This document shows positions 16,885 through 26,063 of a stretch of DNA of 64,000 nucleotides, in pieces (the first letter of the stretch is position 1; each line of letters opens with the position of its first letter). Source of the DNA: an uncultured Paracoccaceae bacterium (GTDB lineage Bacteria; Pseudomonadota; Alphaproteobacteria; Rhodobacterales; Rhodobacteraceae); NCBI GenBank assembly GCA_947493745.1, contig CANLSM010000014.1:24684-88683 (forward strand), written 5' to 3'. A program made the position numbers and the translations under genes. The notes beneath the pieces were generated by a model. The model saw only the letters and a program-made list of their open reading frames with translations, was not told the origin of the DNA and ran no database searches.

Positions 16885-18648
16885 TTAGCGGGTCCAGACC
16901 TCGACCCGGCGATTGATGCGACGGCCGTTATTGTCATCGTTGCAGGCCGCCGGTGACAGGACGCCGTAGCCGCGAACCGAAAGCGTCACGGCGTTGCGGG
17001 TGGCAGGCGACAATTCACGAAGAATGGCCTCCCGCACGGTGGCCGCACGCCCTTCGGACAGGATCGCGTTGGCCTCGAACGATCCGATAGAATCGGTGAA
17101 GCCCACAAAAACGACCTCGGCAGGCCGGTTCTCTTCGATATAGGTCGCCACACGTTTCACATCCGCCTGAGCACGCACATCAAGACGCGAGGAACCGAAA
17201 GCGAAGCGGAACGTCGAGGACAGCCGGTTCGAGGACAGCATGTCGACCAGCAGGTTGCGCAGGATGCCGAGCTCGAACGCGTCCGTCGTGGACAGGATCA
17301 GATCCTGGGTCCTCTGCGCCGTGGTGGACTGCTCCTGCTCCGTGACCGACAGATCAATGAAGCCTGCCTTGTTGACCAGCCCGTCAATATCCTCGGAGTC
17401 GAGGAAGTTCAGGAACTCCTGCGCCTCGTCGGAGACATCGCGTCGGCTATATGCATAGAACCGGCGCTGCATGATGTACTCTTCGTTCTTGATCGTGAAG
17501 GCGCTTGGCGTGTTGACGATGCCACAGGATGAGGCAACCGGAACCGCCTTTGTCCCACGCTGGTTCGAGAAGGGCACAACGCCAATCCCGTTGGGGTCCT
17601 CAAGGATCTTCGATGTCATCTCGCGCATGGTCTGCACGATGTTGAGATCATCACCAAGCTCCTTGTCGGCGGGTTCCAGCACCAGTTCGTCCACATAGTG
17701 GATGGCGGCGTTGGCTTCGTCGAACGAGTAGACATTGATCGGGGCATTCGGTCCGCCGAGCTCTGCCCAGTTGGTGACCTCGCCTGCGAAGATACGCGGC
17801 ACATCATCGACGCTGATCTGTGTGATCGGGTTGTCGGGCGAGACCGCTACGACGAGCCCTTCCACCGCCAGAACCCGCTCTTGGCCGGGATCGGTGATGT
17901 TGCCGCCGCCGTTCCGGGCGACTTCCTCGATGTCGTCCTCTTCCGCAGGCTCATCGAGGAAAATGATCTCGGCTTCGCTTTCGGCGAGAGCTTCGATCGC
18001 TTCTTCTTCCTCTTCGATGATCACGCCGTAGAAACGCTCAAGCTCGTTTTCGTCATTGACCAGCTTGATGTTGATGATGTCGAGGTTCTCATCATCATCG
18101 TCGTCATCATCATCATCATCCGATGCGGCATTGTCGTCGTCATCATCATCGTCGTCGTCTTCACGAGGACCACCCGGAAGGGGTCTGCCGATGTCGTCGG
18201 GCAACGCCTCGCCATTGCCATCGGTGGCAATCGCGATTGCATCAAGCCCCTCGGCGATGCCTTGGGCTATGACGGGCAACAGCTGATCAGCGATACCGGC
18301 GGAGGCGACCATCTCGAAGGTGTATTCAGCGTCATCGTGATCGTCATCATCGTCATCATCATCATCGTCATCGTCTTCCGCGACTTCGGGACAGGCTGCA
18401 CCGTTGCAGTTGAACAGACTTGCCTCGACCCGCATGTTTCCCAGAGGGGTTTTGAGCGTCAGGAAACCGTCATCACTGTCGAGCAATTCGCCCGAAATCC
18501 GAAGATCTCCATCTTTTGACACCAGATTGACCGTTTCCGCATATGCTGCAGTGCTGACAATTGATGTGCTGCAGAGCGCAAGCGCGAAACATGACATTCT
18601 TGAGGGTCTTAAGAGCCGGCGAAGCGGCATTGGGGGCGATATAAGCAT
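16885..18648 (-). CDS. Phosphate-binding-like/OmpA fusion protein with poly-aspartate tracts
   Basis: A 587-residue envelope protein. Residues 1-37 form a signal peptide. A short N-terminal part resembles an opening module with a CNGAAC pair, then comes a type II periplasmic-binding (PstS-like) fold in pieces (EMVASAGIADQLLPVIAQGI; later PDNPITQISVDDVPRIFAGEVTNW; GVVPFSNQ). Residues from about 470 form an OmpA-type peptidoglycan-binding domain (RFAFGSSRLDVRAQ ... NGRRINRRVEVW). Three runs of pure Asp interrupt the first half: 92-103, 164-172 and 177-186. Start at 18648 has GGAG eight bases upstream. Binding of phosphate itself is not shown. Confidence 0.78.
   Translation of the reverse strand: MLISPPMPLRRLLRPSRMSCFALALCSTSIVSTAAYAETVNLVSKDGDLRISGELLDSDDGFLTLKTPLGNMRVEASLFNCNGAACPEVAEDDDDDDDDDDDDHDDAEYTFEMVASAGIADQLLPVIAQGIAEGLDAIAIATDGNGEALPDDIGRPLPGGPREDDDDDDDDDNAASDDDDDDDDDDENLDIINIKLVNDENELERFYGVIIEEEEEAIEALAESEAEIIFLDEPAEEDDIEEVARNGGGNITDPGQERVLAVEGLVVAVSPDNPITQISVDDVPRIFAGEVTNWAELGGPNAPINVYSFDEANAAIHYVDELVLEPADKELGDDLNIVQTMREMTSKILEDPNGIGVVPFSNQRGTKAVPVASSCGIVNTPSAFTIKNEEYIMQRRFYAYSRRDVSDEAQEFLNFLDSEDIDGLVNKAGFIDLSVTEQEQSTTAQRTQDLILSTTDAFELGILRNLLVDMLSSNRLSSTFRFAFGSSRLDVRAQADVKRVATYIEENRPAEVVFVGFTDSIGSFEANAILSEGRAATVREAILRELSPATRNAVTLSVRGYGVLSPAACNDDNNGRRINRRVEVWTR
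18091..18375 (-). repeat. Three GAT/GAC trinucleotide tracts encoding poly-Asp
   Basis: Within the OmpA-type gene the minus strand has pure Asp-codon runs at 18091-18120 (10 codons), 18133-18159 (9) and 18340-18375 (12, followed by His-Asp-Asp). The codons mix GAT and GAC, so the tracts are not perfect repeats, but slippage and length variation between strains are plausible. Confidence 0.85.
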
Positions 18649-18989
18649 TTTTAGTACTCCAAAAGTCGGACAAAAAAACCGACCAACACAAACAGCTGAC
18701 GTTGCCCCACCGCGCCAACACGTCAAAAGCGAAGCGAGGCAAACATTAACATTTCATGAATACCTATGCATTGCAGGAACTCAAGCGTGATGATGGTAAA
18801 TGAAGGTGCAATAAGACCTTTGTTTAGTATGTTTTCGGTAAGCAAATGTGACCTGCTGGGTAAAAGTCCGTGATCAGGTGCTCTCTTTGGACTGGGTTGG
18901 GTCGTAGTGATCAAATGACGGGGCGACCGGTCGGTATCCCGCCGGACCTCATGCTGCAAAAGTAAATACGACCGATGACAATTTCGCGC
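18649..18989. other. Intergenic region upstream of the OmpA-type gene
   Basis: About 340 bases, AT-rich, with no convincing gene on either strand. It should hold the promoter of the minus-strand OmpA-type gene. Stop codons break all long frames, and I see no repeat or terminator of note apart from the tRNA-Leu promoter that begins at 18990. Confidence 0.5.
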
Positions 18990-19018
18990 TTCACAAGCCC
19001 GAAGGCCTTTGCTATACG
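18990..19018 (+). promoter_or_regulatory. Promoter of tRNA-Leu
   Basis: TTCACA at 18990-18995 and TATACG at 19013-19018 with 17 bases between, about 15 bases before the tRNA. Confidence 0.5.
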
Positions 19019-19033
19019 CCCGCTACCTCAAGT

Positions 19034-19120
19034 GCGGTCGTGGCGGAATTGGTAGACGCGCAGCGTTGAGGTCGCTGTGGGGTAACTCCCGTGGAAGTTC
19101 GAGTCTTCTCGACCGCACCA
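19034..19120 (+). tRNA. tRNA-Leu (anticodon GAG)
   Basis: 87 bases with CCA encoded. The acceptor arms GCGGTCG (19034-19040) and CGACCGC (19110-19116) pair fully. The anticodon stem CAGCG/CGCTG encloses TTGAGGT with GAG at 19068-19070. The long variable arm (GTGGGGTAACTCCC) and GTTCGAGTC T-arm are as expected for a class II tRNA-Leu. Confidence 0.96.
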
Positions 19121-19158
19121 AGATCCTCTACCGGGCAAATTGACTGAAATTCAGGGCT

Positions 19159-20091
19159 TTAGCCCAGAATGTTCAGCCATACCGAAACGCTGAAAACCGA
19201 GATGAGTGTCGCCAGCAACACTGTCGTCGCTGCCACGTCCTGCGCCCGACCGTAGAGCGTTGCAAAGACATACGTGTTCACGCCCGGCGCCATGGCCGCT
19301 GTGATCACCGCACCCTTGACCACCATGTCGCTCAACTCGAAAACCTCCGCTGCCAGCATGTAGGTGATAATGGGGTGCACGATGAGCGACAGGGTGGCGA
19401 TCATGCCCGCGGCGCCCAGTGAGGCGCGCATGTGATAGCGGGTCAGGATGCCGCCCAGCGAGAAAAGCGCGACGGGCAGGGCCGACCGGACGATCATGTC
19501 GAGCCCGTCCAGCATCACAACGGGCAGTCGCAGACCGCTGAAGTTCACAGCAAAGCCGAGCGCCAGACCTACAAGAAGCGCATTCTTGCGCATTGCATTC
19601 AGAACCGCCCTGAGGGTGCCCATCATGCTGCGCCCGTCGGCGCGAGAGATCTCCATCGTGGTGATGCCGAGCGTGTAACAGAAGGGGGCGTGTATGGCGA
19701 CGATGGCCAGAGTGGCGGTTAGGGCCGCACCGCCATAGGCGCGTTCCACAATCGGAATGCCGAGAATGACCGAGTTCGAGAAGAGCGCGCCGAAACCGAT
19801 GGCAACCGCCTCACCCGGTCGTCTGCGAAAGATCGCCCGCGCCCCCAGGATGCCGAGGATGAAGGTGATCGTGTTGCCCGCATAAAACGACGCCAGCAGT
19901 CTGGGGTCGAAAACCGCTCCGAAATCAAGCGTCATGGCGGCCTTGAACAGCAGGCAGGGGATCGCGAAGTTCTGGGTGTACTTGGTGACCCCGTCGATCA
20001 CACCGTCCGAGAAATAGTTGAGCCGGACGCAGGCATAGCCCGCTGCCATCACCATGAAAACCGGCAGAACGACGGAGAGGAGCGCCGCCAT
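19159..20091 (-). CDS. AEC-family transporter
   Basis: A 310-residue membrane protein of the auxin-efflux-carrier family with about ten hydrophobic segments in two halves and the family's central glycine/proline-rich breaks (GFGALFSNSVILGIPIVERAYG, AAMAPGVNTYVFA). Bacterial members export small organic acids such as malate or malonate. The substrate here is unknown. It directly abuts the stop of a metallo-hydrolase gene at 20092 and may be the last gene of the holB-tatD operon. Confidence 0.85.
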   Translation of the reverse strand: MAALLSVVLPVFMVMAAGYACVRLNYFSDGVIDGVTKYTQNFAIPCLLFKAAMTLDFGAVFDPRLLASFYAGNTITFILGILGARAIFRRRPGEAVAIGFGALFSNSVILGIPIVERAYGGAALTATLAIVAIHAPFCYTLGITTMEISRADGRSMMGTLRAVLNAMRKNALLVGLALGFAVNFSGLRLPVVMLDGLDMIVRSALPVALFSLGGILTRYHMRASLGAAGMIATLSLIVHPIITYMLAAEVFELSDMVVKGAVITAAMAPGVNTYVFATLYGRAQDVAATTVLLATLISVFSVSVWLNILG

Positions 20092-20889
20092 CTAGAGCGG
20101 AAAGGTCAGCGTCAGCCCGTCATGGGCCGGCTGCACGTGATCGGGCGTCGCGCTTGCCACCGTGTCGTAGTCGAGGTCGATATGCATGTTGGTCAGCACC
20201 GCGCTTCTGGGCGCTGCGCGGGCGATCCATTCGAGGGTCTGCTCCAGGTGGCTATGGGTGGGATGGGGCTCATAGCGCAACGCATCGACAATCCAGCAGT
20301 CCAGCCCGACTACGGCCTCCCAGGCTTCGGGCGTCATGGCGGACACATCCGGCAGATAGGCGATGCCGTTGAACCGGAAGCCGAGCGCATCGATCTTGCC
20401 ATGGGTGACGCGGAACGGCGCGAAGCTGATCGCCCCCGCTGCGCCTTCGATTTCAACCGGGCCGTCGATCTGGTTGAGGTCGAGAATGGACGGGTAGAGG
20501 CTGCCCTCGGGTTGCACGAAGGCATAGCCGAAGCGGGCGATCAGGGTTGAGGACGTGTCGGCATCCGCCCAGACCGGCAGCCGGGATTTGCGATTGAAGA
20601 CGATCATCCGCAGGTCGTCGAGCCCGTGCACGTGATCGGCATGTTCATGGGTGTAGATCACCGCATCCAGCCAGCCCACGCCCGCGTCCAGAAGCTGCGC
20701 GCGCAGGTCGGGCGAACTGTCGATCAGGACCCTTGTGACGTCCTCACCGTCCCATCTCTCGACCAGCAGCGAGCAGCGCCGACGGTGGTTTTTTGGATTG
20801 GCCGGGTCACAGGCGCCCCAATGGCCGCCCAGCCGGGGCACACCGCCCGATGAGCCGCAGCCCAGAATTGTGACCTTCAGTTCAGCCAT
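20092..20889 (-). CDS. MBL-fold metallo-hydrolase, PhnP-like
   Basis: A 265-residue metal-dependent phosphodiesterase-type protein. It starts with TILGCGSSGGVPR, a hallmark of the PhnP/RNase-Z-like group, and carries the metal motif HEHADH (residues ~79-84), followed by VTHGKIDALGFR and TNMHIDLDYD. PhnP hydrolyses cyclic ribose phosphates in phosphonate use, but this copy sits in a DNA-replication/cell-wall operon with no phn genes. Role unknown. The ATG at 20889 overlaps the end of tatD by eight bases. Confidence 0.82.
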   Translation of the reverse strand: MAELKVTILGCGSSGGVPRLGGHWGACDPANPKNHRRRCSLLVERWDGEDVTRVLIDSSPDLRAQLLDAGVGWLDAVIYTHEHADHVHGLDDLRMIVFNRKSRLPVWADADTSSTLIARFGYAFVQPEGSLYPSILDLNQIDGPVEIEGAAGAISFAPFRVTHGKIDALGFRFNGIAYLPDVSAMTPEAWEAVVGLDCWIVDALRYEPHPTHSHLEQTLEWIARAAPRSAVLTNMHIDLDYDTVASATPDHVQPAHDGLTLTFPL

Positions 20890-21682
20890 GTGACCACGCC
20901 GCCGCCTTGGCAAAGAGCCGATCGAAATTGGCCGAGGTTGCGCGGGCGAATGCGTCATAGCTCAGCCCGAAGATATCCGCTCCGGTCTCGGCTGTATGAA
21001 CGGTATAGGCGGGCTCGTTCCGCTTGCCGCGAAAGGGTGTGGGCGCGAGATAGGGGCTGTCGGTTTCGGTCAGGATCCGCTCCAGCGGGGCGGCGGCGAA
21101 GATATCCCGAAGCTCCTGCGATTTCCTGAATGTCGCGATACCGGACATCGAGAGGTAAAAGCCCAGATCAAGGGCGACCCTGGCGAGCGTGGCACCCGAT
21201 GAGAAGCAGTGCATCACGCATGTGTATGCCCCCGCCTTGTGCTCTTCGGTCAGGATATCGGCCATGTCATCATCGGCGGCACGCGCATGAATGATGAGCG
21301 GCAGGCCGGTCTGGCGGGCCGCCTCGATATGAAGGCGCAGGCTTTCCTGCTGAACCGCCTTTGTTTCTGACGTGTAGTGATAGTCGAGCCCGGTCTCGCC
21401 GATGCCGACCATCTTGGGATGCCGCGCAAGTGCGACGAGTTCCTCGACGGTCGCCATGGGCTCATCGGCGACATGCATCGGATGGGTGCCTGCGGCAAAG
21501 AAAACGGGATCATGGGCCTCGGCAATGGGGCGGACCTGATCCAGAAGCCTGAGCCGCGTGCAGATCGTGACCATGCGCGTGACGCCGGCTGCAACGGCGC
21601 GGTCAATGATCTCGGCCCGTTCCGCATCGAAGTCGGGAAAATCGAGATGACAATGACTGTCTACGATGCTTGCGCGCGGCAT
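20882..21682 (-). CDS. tatD: TatD-family metal-dependent hydrolase
   Basis: A 266-residue TIM-barrel hydrolase. It has the HCHLD motif (10-14) near the start, AGTHPMHV, GIGETGLDYHY with the catalytic Glu, HCF and TETDSPYLAP with the metal-binding Asp. TatD proteins act as 3'-5' exonucleases or D-aminoacyl-tRNA-related deacylases. It lies between holB and the PhnP-like gene and overlaps the latter, so these are co-translated. Confidence 0.92.
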   Translation of the reverse strand: MPRASIVDSHCHLDFPDFDAERAEIIDRAVAAGVTRMVTICTRLRLLDQVRPIAEAHDPVFFAAGTHPMHVADEPMATVEELVALARHPKMVGIGETGLDYHYTSETKAVQQESLRLHIEAARQTGLPLIIHARAADDDMADILTEEHKAGAYTCVMHCFSSGATLARVALDLGFYLSMSGIATFRKSQELRDIFAAAPLERILTETDSPYLAPTPFRGKRNEPAYTVHTAETGADIFGLSYDAFARATSANFDRLFAKAAAWSHG

Positions 21683-21715
21683 TGGTGTGGCCTTCTCAGT
21701 GAACGGGGCGAGATG

Positions 21716-22813
21716 TCAGCTCACCTGCCGAAGGGTCTTCTCAACTCGCAGCATCATATCGAGGATCACCTGCCCGGGGTCAAGATTGACCGCGCGGGCA
21801 TGGGCCGCTCTCTGGTTGATCTCCGGGATCAGGGCGGCGAGCCTCTGCAGACCGGGCAAGGTTTGCGCAAGCGTGTTTACAACCTCAGCCTCCGCCGCGA
21901 CAGGCGGCGCACCGGGTGCCCCGGCCCGCGCCCGCGTCAGACGCATGATCGCCAGCGGGATCAGGCGCAGTGTGGTGTCATACCGGATTTCCCTGTCGCG
22001 CCCGGCGACGCTGTCGGCCAGCGACAGGATGCCCGCACGATCCATCCGCCCGCCCTGACCGAGCAGCGTCAGAACGGTTCTGTAGATCTCCAGCCCGTTG
22101 CCCTCCAGCAGCCGCAGGGCCTCGCCGACCGAGCCTTCGGAGAGTGTTGCGATCGTCTCGGGGTCCTCAACCACTACGCCTGCCGCATCGAGCGCTGCCG
22201 CAAGATCATCCGCGCCCAGGGGCGCCAGGGGCAGGGTGCGGCAGCGCGAGCGGATCGTGGGAAGCAACATCGCGGGCCGGTGGCAGACCATCAGGAAGAT
22301 CGTCCGTGCGGGTGGTTCCTCAAGCAGTTTCAGAAGCGCATTCGAGGCCTGCACATTCATCTCATCCATCGCGTCGATAATCGCGACACGCCAGCCTCCG
22401 TCGGTTGCGGACAGGGTGAAAAAGGACTTCATCCGGCGCACGTCATCGACGCCAATGGTCGTCTTCAGCCGCTTGGCCTTCTCGTCATAGCTGCGCCGAC
22501 AGAGCGCGAGGCCAGGTTCCGAGAGGGCCTCGACCCGTCTGAAAACCGGATCGTCCGGGTCCATCGGAAGGCTTGCATCCCCGAAGAGACCGGCCTCGTC
22601 CCCCTTGCGCAGAAACCGGGCGATGCGCCAGGCCAGCGTCGCCTTGCCGATCCCACGCGGTCCGCTGAGCAGCCACCCGTGGTGGAGACGTCCGGTGGCA
22701 TGAGCCTCCAGAAATGCAGCCTCCGCAACGCCTTGCCCGAAAAGCTGCACGGTCTGACGCGGATGTGGCACACCTTCGGCGCGGTCGGCCTCGGGAAATG
22801 GCTCGTCGTTCAT
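21716..22813 (-). CDS. holB: DNA polymerase III delta-prime subunit
   Basis: Clamp-loader subunit of 365 residues. The AAA+ Walker A-like GPRGIGKATL lies at about 50-59, followed by SNALLKLLEEPP and the sensor-type RSRCRTLPLAPL. Cysteines of the usual four-Cys zinc module are not apparent in the insertion between these motifs. The ATG at 22813 overlaps the tmk stop in an ATGA junction. Works with DnaX and HolA to load the sliding clamp. Frame extends to 22891 inside tmk, which is a shadow. Confidence 0.93.
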   Translation of the reverse strand: MNDEPFPEADRAEGVPHPRQTVQLFGQGVAEAAFLEAHATGRLHHGWLLSGPRGIGKATLAWRIARFLRKGDEAGLFGDASLPMDPDDPVFRRVEALSEPGLALCRRSYDEKAKRLKTTIGVDDVRRMKSFFTLSATDGGWRVAIIDAMDEMNVQASNALLKLLEEPPARTIFLMVCHRPAMLLPTIRSRCRTLPLAPLGADDLAAALDAAGVVVEDPETIATLSEGSVGEALRLLEGNGLEIYRTVLTLLGQGGRMDRAGILSLADSVAGRDREIRYDTTLRLIPLAIMRLTRARAGAPGAPPVAAEAEVVNTLAQTLPGLQRLAALIPEINQRAAHARAVNLDPGQVILDMMLRVEKTLRQVS

Positions 22814-23433
22814 TCCAGGTGCTCCCGGACGGCCGTGAGAATATCTTCGGCCACCGCATCCTCGGACTGATCCGCGTTGATCAGCCTGCACCGCTCGGGA
22901 AAGGCCGTGGCAAGCGCATGGAAGCCGATCTGCAACCTGCGCTGGAAATCGAGGCCCATGTCTTCGAACCGGTCCTCGCCGGAATTGCGGGCAAGTCCGC
23001 GGGTAAGCGCCTTTTCGGGCGCCATGTCGAGGATAAGGGTCAGGTCCGGCTCCCGTTCGATCACCAGATCATGCAGCTGGTCGACAAGCTGGCGCAGATC
23101 GGCCCGGGCCGCGCCCTGATAGACACGGGTGGAATCCGCGAACCGGTCGCTGATCACGATCTTTCCAGCCTCGATGGCCGGCAGGATGACCTTCTCCAGA
23201 TGATCGCGTCGGGCGGCGGTGAAGAGCAGGATCTCGGTCTCCGGTGACCAGCGGTCGGGATCGCCCTCCACCAGCAGGCGCCGGATGTCCTCGGCCCCGA
23301 CGGAGCCACCCGGCTCGCGTGTGCGCAGGACATCGTGATCGGTTTTAAGAACAGCCTCCAAACGCTTGGCCTGCGTTGATTTTCCGCAGCCGTCTATGCC
23401 TTCCAGTGTCAGGAAAACCCCGGGTTCGGGCAT
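22810..23433 (-). CDS. tmk: Thymidylate kinase
   Basis: Phosphorylates dTMP to dTDP. 207 residues with P-loop EGIDGCGKSTQ (11-21), the dTMP-binding DRFADSTRVYQG and LARNSGEDRFE lid region. It starts two bases after the dacF-like gene and ends in the ATGA overlap with holB, the usual tmk-holB pairing. Confidence 0.96.
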   Translation of the reverse strand: MPEPGVFLTLEGIDGCGKSTQAKRLEAVLKTDHDVLRTREPGGSVGAEDIRRLLVEGDPDRWSPETEILLFTAARRDHLEKVILPAIEAGKIVISDRFADSTRVYQGAARADLRQLVDQLHDLVIEREPDLTLILDMAPEKALTRGLARNSGEDRFEDMGLDFQRRLQIGFHALATAFPERCRLINADQSEDAVAEDILTAVREHLE

Positions 23434-23434
23434 A

Positions 23435-24622
23435 TCACTCGGTGTCGGCCATGAGGTCCTGACCGGAGGCCAGAAGACGGGTCAGAAGAATGCGGGCGGA
23501 CGCATCCACACGCGCCATGAACCCGCCGCGCGGCACCGCATTGGCAGCCTGCAGCGGATAGCGGGTCTCGCCGATCTCCGGAACGTTCAGCACCAGTTCG
23601 GCGACAATCTGTCCGTCCTCTATCGGCGCCTCGATGGGTCCGTCATAGATCACCTTCGCCTCAAGCGCGCCGCGCCCCGCATAGGGGAGTATCGCCACGA
23701 TGTCCTCGGGCGCGACCAGGGCCACACGGTCTTCCATCCCCAGCCAGACAGCGGCCTCGGTTATGGTCTCGCCCCCCTCAAAGAGGCTCTTTGCCTGAAA
23801 TTCCCGAAATGCCCAGGTCATCAGGCGCTCTGCCTCGACCAGACGACCCTGGGCGCTTTCCAACCCGGTGATCATCAGGGTCACGCGCCGGTCGCCGGTC
23901 TTTGCCGACCCGACAAGGCCATATCCGGCTTCTTCCGTATGCCCGGTCTTCAGGCCGTCGGCCCCGATCCCGAGGTTAAGCAGCGGATTGCGGTTCTCCT
24001 GCGTAATGCCATCCCACGAGAACGTGGTCTCTGCAAAATAAGGGTAGTATTCGGGGAAATCCCGGATCAGCAGGGTCGCAAGCCGGGTGAGATCGCGTGC
24101 ACTCATCCGGTGGTCGGGATGCGGCCAGCCGGTGGAGTTCGCAAATGTGCTATCCATCATCCCGAGCTCGCGGGCGCGCTGGGTCATGCGAATTGCAAAG
24201 GCCTCTTCCGAACCTGCCAGCCCTTCGGCCAGAACGACGCAGGCATCATTGCCCGACTGAACGATCAGGCCACGGATCAGATCGACGACGGAGACGGTCT
24301 CGCCCTCTCGCAGAAACATCTTCGAGCCGCCCATCTGCCAGGCCTTGGTGGAGACGCGAAACTCCTCCTCCAGGGACAAACGCCCTTGCTGCAGGGCCTC
24401 GAAGACCATGTAGAGCGTCATAAGCTTCGACATGGATGCAGGCGGCAGCGGCATGTCGGGGTTCTTGCTCAGCAGAACGGTTCCGGTGTCATGATCAATC
24501 ACCATCGCCGCGCGCGCGGTCGTATCGAGAGCCGTCGCCGATATCGGCACCAGCCCGCCGACAGACAGGGCTGCGCCAAGCAGCATTGCACGCATCATCT
24601 TCATGTTCCCGATCATCGTCAC
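23435..24622 (-). CDS. dacF: D-alanyl-D-alanine carboxypeptidase (PBP5/6 family)
   Basis: Periplasmic serine DD-carboxypeptidase that trims the terminal D-Ala of murein stem peptides. The 395-residue frame has a signal peptide, Ser63-x-x-Lys66 (SMSK), S-G-N at 123-125 and K-T-G at 225-227, then the PBP5-type C-terminal beta domain. The start is uncertain: GTG at 24622 overlaps the upstream stop (GTGA), while the ATG at 24604 gives the neatest signal peptide. Next to tmk-holB-tatD on one transcript. Confidence 0.92.
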   Translation of the reverse strand: MTMIGNMKMMRAMLLGAALSVGGLVPISATALDTTARAAMVIDHDTGTVLLSKNPDMPLPPASMSKLMTLYMVFEALQQGRLSLEEEFRVSTKAWQMGGSKMFLREGETVSVVDLIRGLIVQSGNDACVVLAEGLAGSEEAFAIRMTQRARELGMMDSTFANSTGWPHPDHRMSARDLTRLATLLIRDFPEYYPYFAETTFSWDGITQENRNPLLNLGIGADGLKTGHTEEAGYGLVGSAKTGDRRVTLMITGLESAQGRLVEAERLMTWAFREFQAKSLFEGGETITEAAVWLGMEDRVALVAPEDIVAILPYAGRGALEAKVIYDGPIEAPIEDGQIVAELVLNVPEIGETRYPLQAANAVPRGGFMARVDASARILLTRLLASGQDLMADTE

Positions 24623-25551
24623 TGTGTCGCGAAGCTTTCCGTGAAGCCGAGAGTTTTCAGCTTCTCTGCCAGTGCGGTCCGTTCCTCCTCGGTTGTCGAG
24701 GGGCCGACAACCACGTTGTAGAAAAGGGTGCCGGAGGCTTGAACGATCCGGCCTTCGGCGGTCACGCCCTTGCCGTTCAGATCAGTCACGGTCTCTGCCG
24801 CAGACTTCCGGTCCGAGAAACTGGCCACCTGAAGATAGGGCTCGGGCAGGGCGGGCGGAAGGACCACTTCCGGCTCCAACTCGGCAAGCGCCTCGGCCTC
24901 GGAGGGTGTTTCCTCGTCAAGCGCTGCCGTCACCGCAGCACCCAGGGCCTCGGCGGATGCATCCGTTGCCTCGACCACGGCTTCCGCCGCTTCATCTGTC
25001 GCGTCAGGCTCAAGCGAGGCGAGCGCTGTTGCTTCGACCGCAGCGGTCTCAGCGGTCACTTCGGGCAGGCGTTCGACCTCGACCGGCTCGTTGAGATTTT
25101 CGGGCGCGGCTACCGGCTGGACCTCGACCGTCTCACGGCGGAGCGCGACAATGGTCATGTCCACAGGGCTGCCGCCCAGCATGCCAAGCTCGGCTGCTGC
25201 GGCCGATGACACCTGAATTGGCGGTCCGGGGTTCTCCGCTTCCCGGCGGAAAAGCGCCGCCTGAATGGACCGTCCGTTGCTTTCATTGGTAATCCGCACC
25301 CGTTCGGGCTGAACATTCTGAGGCACTGCTACCCAGACGCCCCCGAGCGACGGACGTCCGTCCCAGAGCGCGCGATCCTGATAGCTGAAGACTTCCGGCG
25401 CCTCGATCTCCCGATCCTCGATACGCAACACGCCCGGCGCTGACGACTGCGCTTCCGTGTCGGCGGATGAGCCTGCCTGAAGCCCCAATTCGTCACACCC
25501 GCCCAGCAGGGCCACGCTGACCATCAGCAATGCGATCCGGTTTCTCTTCAT
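24619..25551 (-). CDS. SPOR-domain lipoprotein
   Basis: A 310-residue lipoprotein. The lipobox LGGC places the lipidated Cys at 19, followed by a conserved N-terminal region (VFSYQDRALWDGRPSLGGVWVA), an Ala/Glu-rich linker at about 150-225 and a SPOR domain at about 234-308 (YLQVASFSDRKSAAETVTDL ... LFYNVVVGPS). SPOR domains bind denuded glycan at division septa. Just ahead of dacF with a 4-base overlap, which fits septal peptidoglycan work. Could be RlpA-related: the DPBB-like N-terminal half is plausible but not certain. Confidence 0.82.
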   Translation of the reverse strand: MKRNRIALLMVSVALLGGCDELGLQAGSSADTEAQSSAPGVLRIEDREIEAPEVFSYQDRALWDGRPSLGGVWVAVPQNVQPERVRITNESNGRSIQAALFRREAENPGPPIQVSSAAAAELGMLGGSPVDMTIVALRRETVEVQPVAAPENLNEPVEVERLPEVTAETAAVEATALASLEPDATDEAAEAVVEATDASAEALGAAVTAALDEETPSEAEALAELEPEVVLPPALPEPYLQVASFSDRKSAAETVTDLNGKGVTAEGRIVQASGTLFYNVVVGPSTTEEERTALAEKLKTLGFTESFATQ

Positions 25552-25777
25552 GTTGATTGGGCCTGTTACCTGCATCTGTCCCCTCAATTTCCCTTGAACA
25601 AATTCAAATGCCATAGAATTGGCTGGACTGGACTTGTCATTGGTACTGCTCGGTTCGCGGTTTTGTTAACCTGATTTCAAACCAGTCTAAGGTGAAATGC
25701 GTTGAATGAAAAGTCCGCGCTGTGGGTGCAAAGTGCACTGGACAGTGCCGTGCTGTTCGCGCAAAAGGGGCTTCGCC

Positions 25778-25867
25778 GGAGGAGTGGCAGAGTGGTCGAA
25801 TGCACCGGTCTTGAAAACCGGCGAAGGTGCAAGTCTTCCGTGGGTTCGAATCCCACCTCCTCCGCCA
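25778..25867 (+). tRNA. tRNA-Ser (anticodon UGA)
   Basis: 90 bases with CCA encoded. The acceptor arms GGAGGAG (25778-25784) and CTCCTCC (25857-25863) pair fully. The anticodon stem CCGGT/ACCGG encloses CTTGAAA with TGA at 25812-25814. It has a long variable arm (GAAGGTGCAAGTCTTCC) and a GTTCGAATC T-arm. Confidence 0.96.
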
Positions 25868-26063
25868 CAGGGCTGTCGCAGGAAAGATCGCCCCTTTCTT
25901 GCAGTGGTCTTGAAGAAATGACGGGAGAAATCCCACCCGAAACCTTTCCCTTTGTCACTGCCACCAGCCAGTTCCGCGCACTTGGGACAAGCGGGCGAAC
26001 CAATGGCGTGTCAGCGGCACGAGAAGAATCATCGCTTCTGGCGCTGCCCGTTCCGGGCAGACG
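25868..26063. other. Intergenic region after tRNA-Ser
   Basis: About 200 bases between the tRNA and the LysR stop with no gene that I can support. No repeat of the tRNA 3' end was found here or downstream of the large RTX gene, so there is no sign of a simple tRNA-bounded island. Confidence 0.4.
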
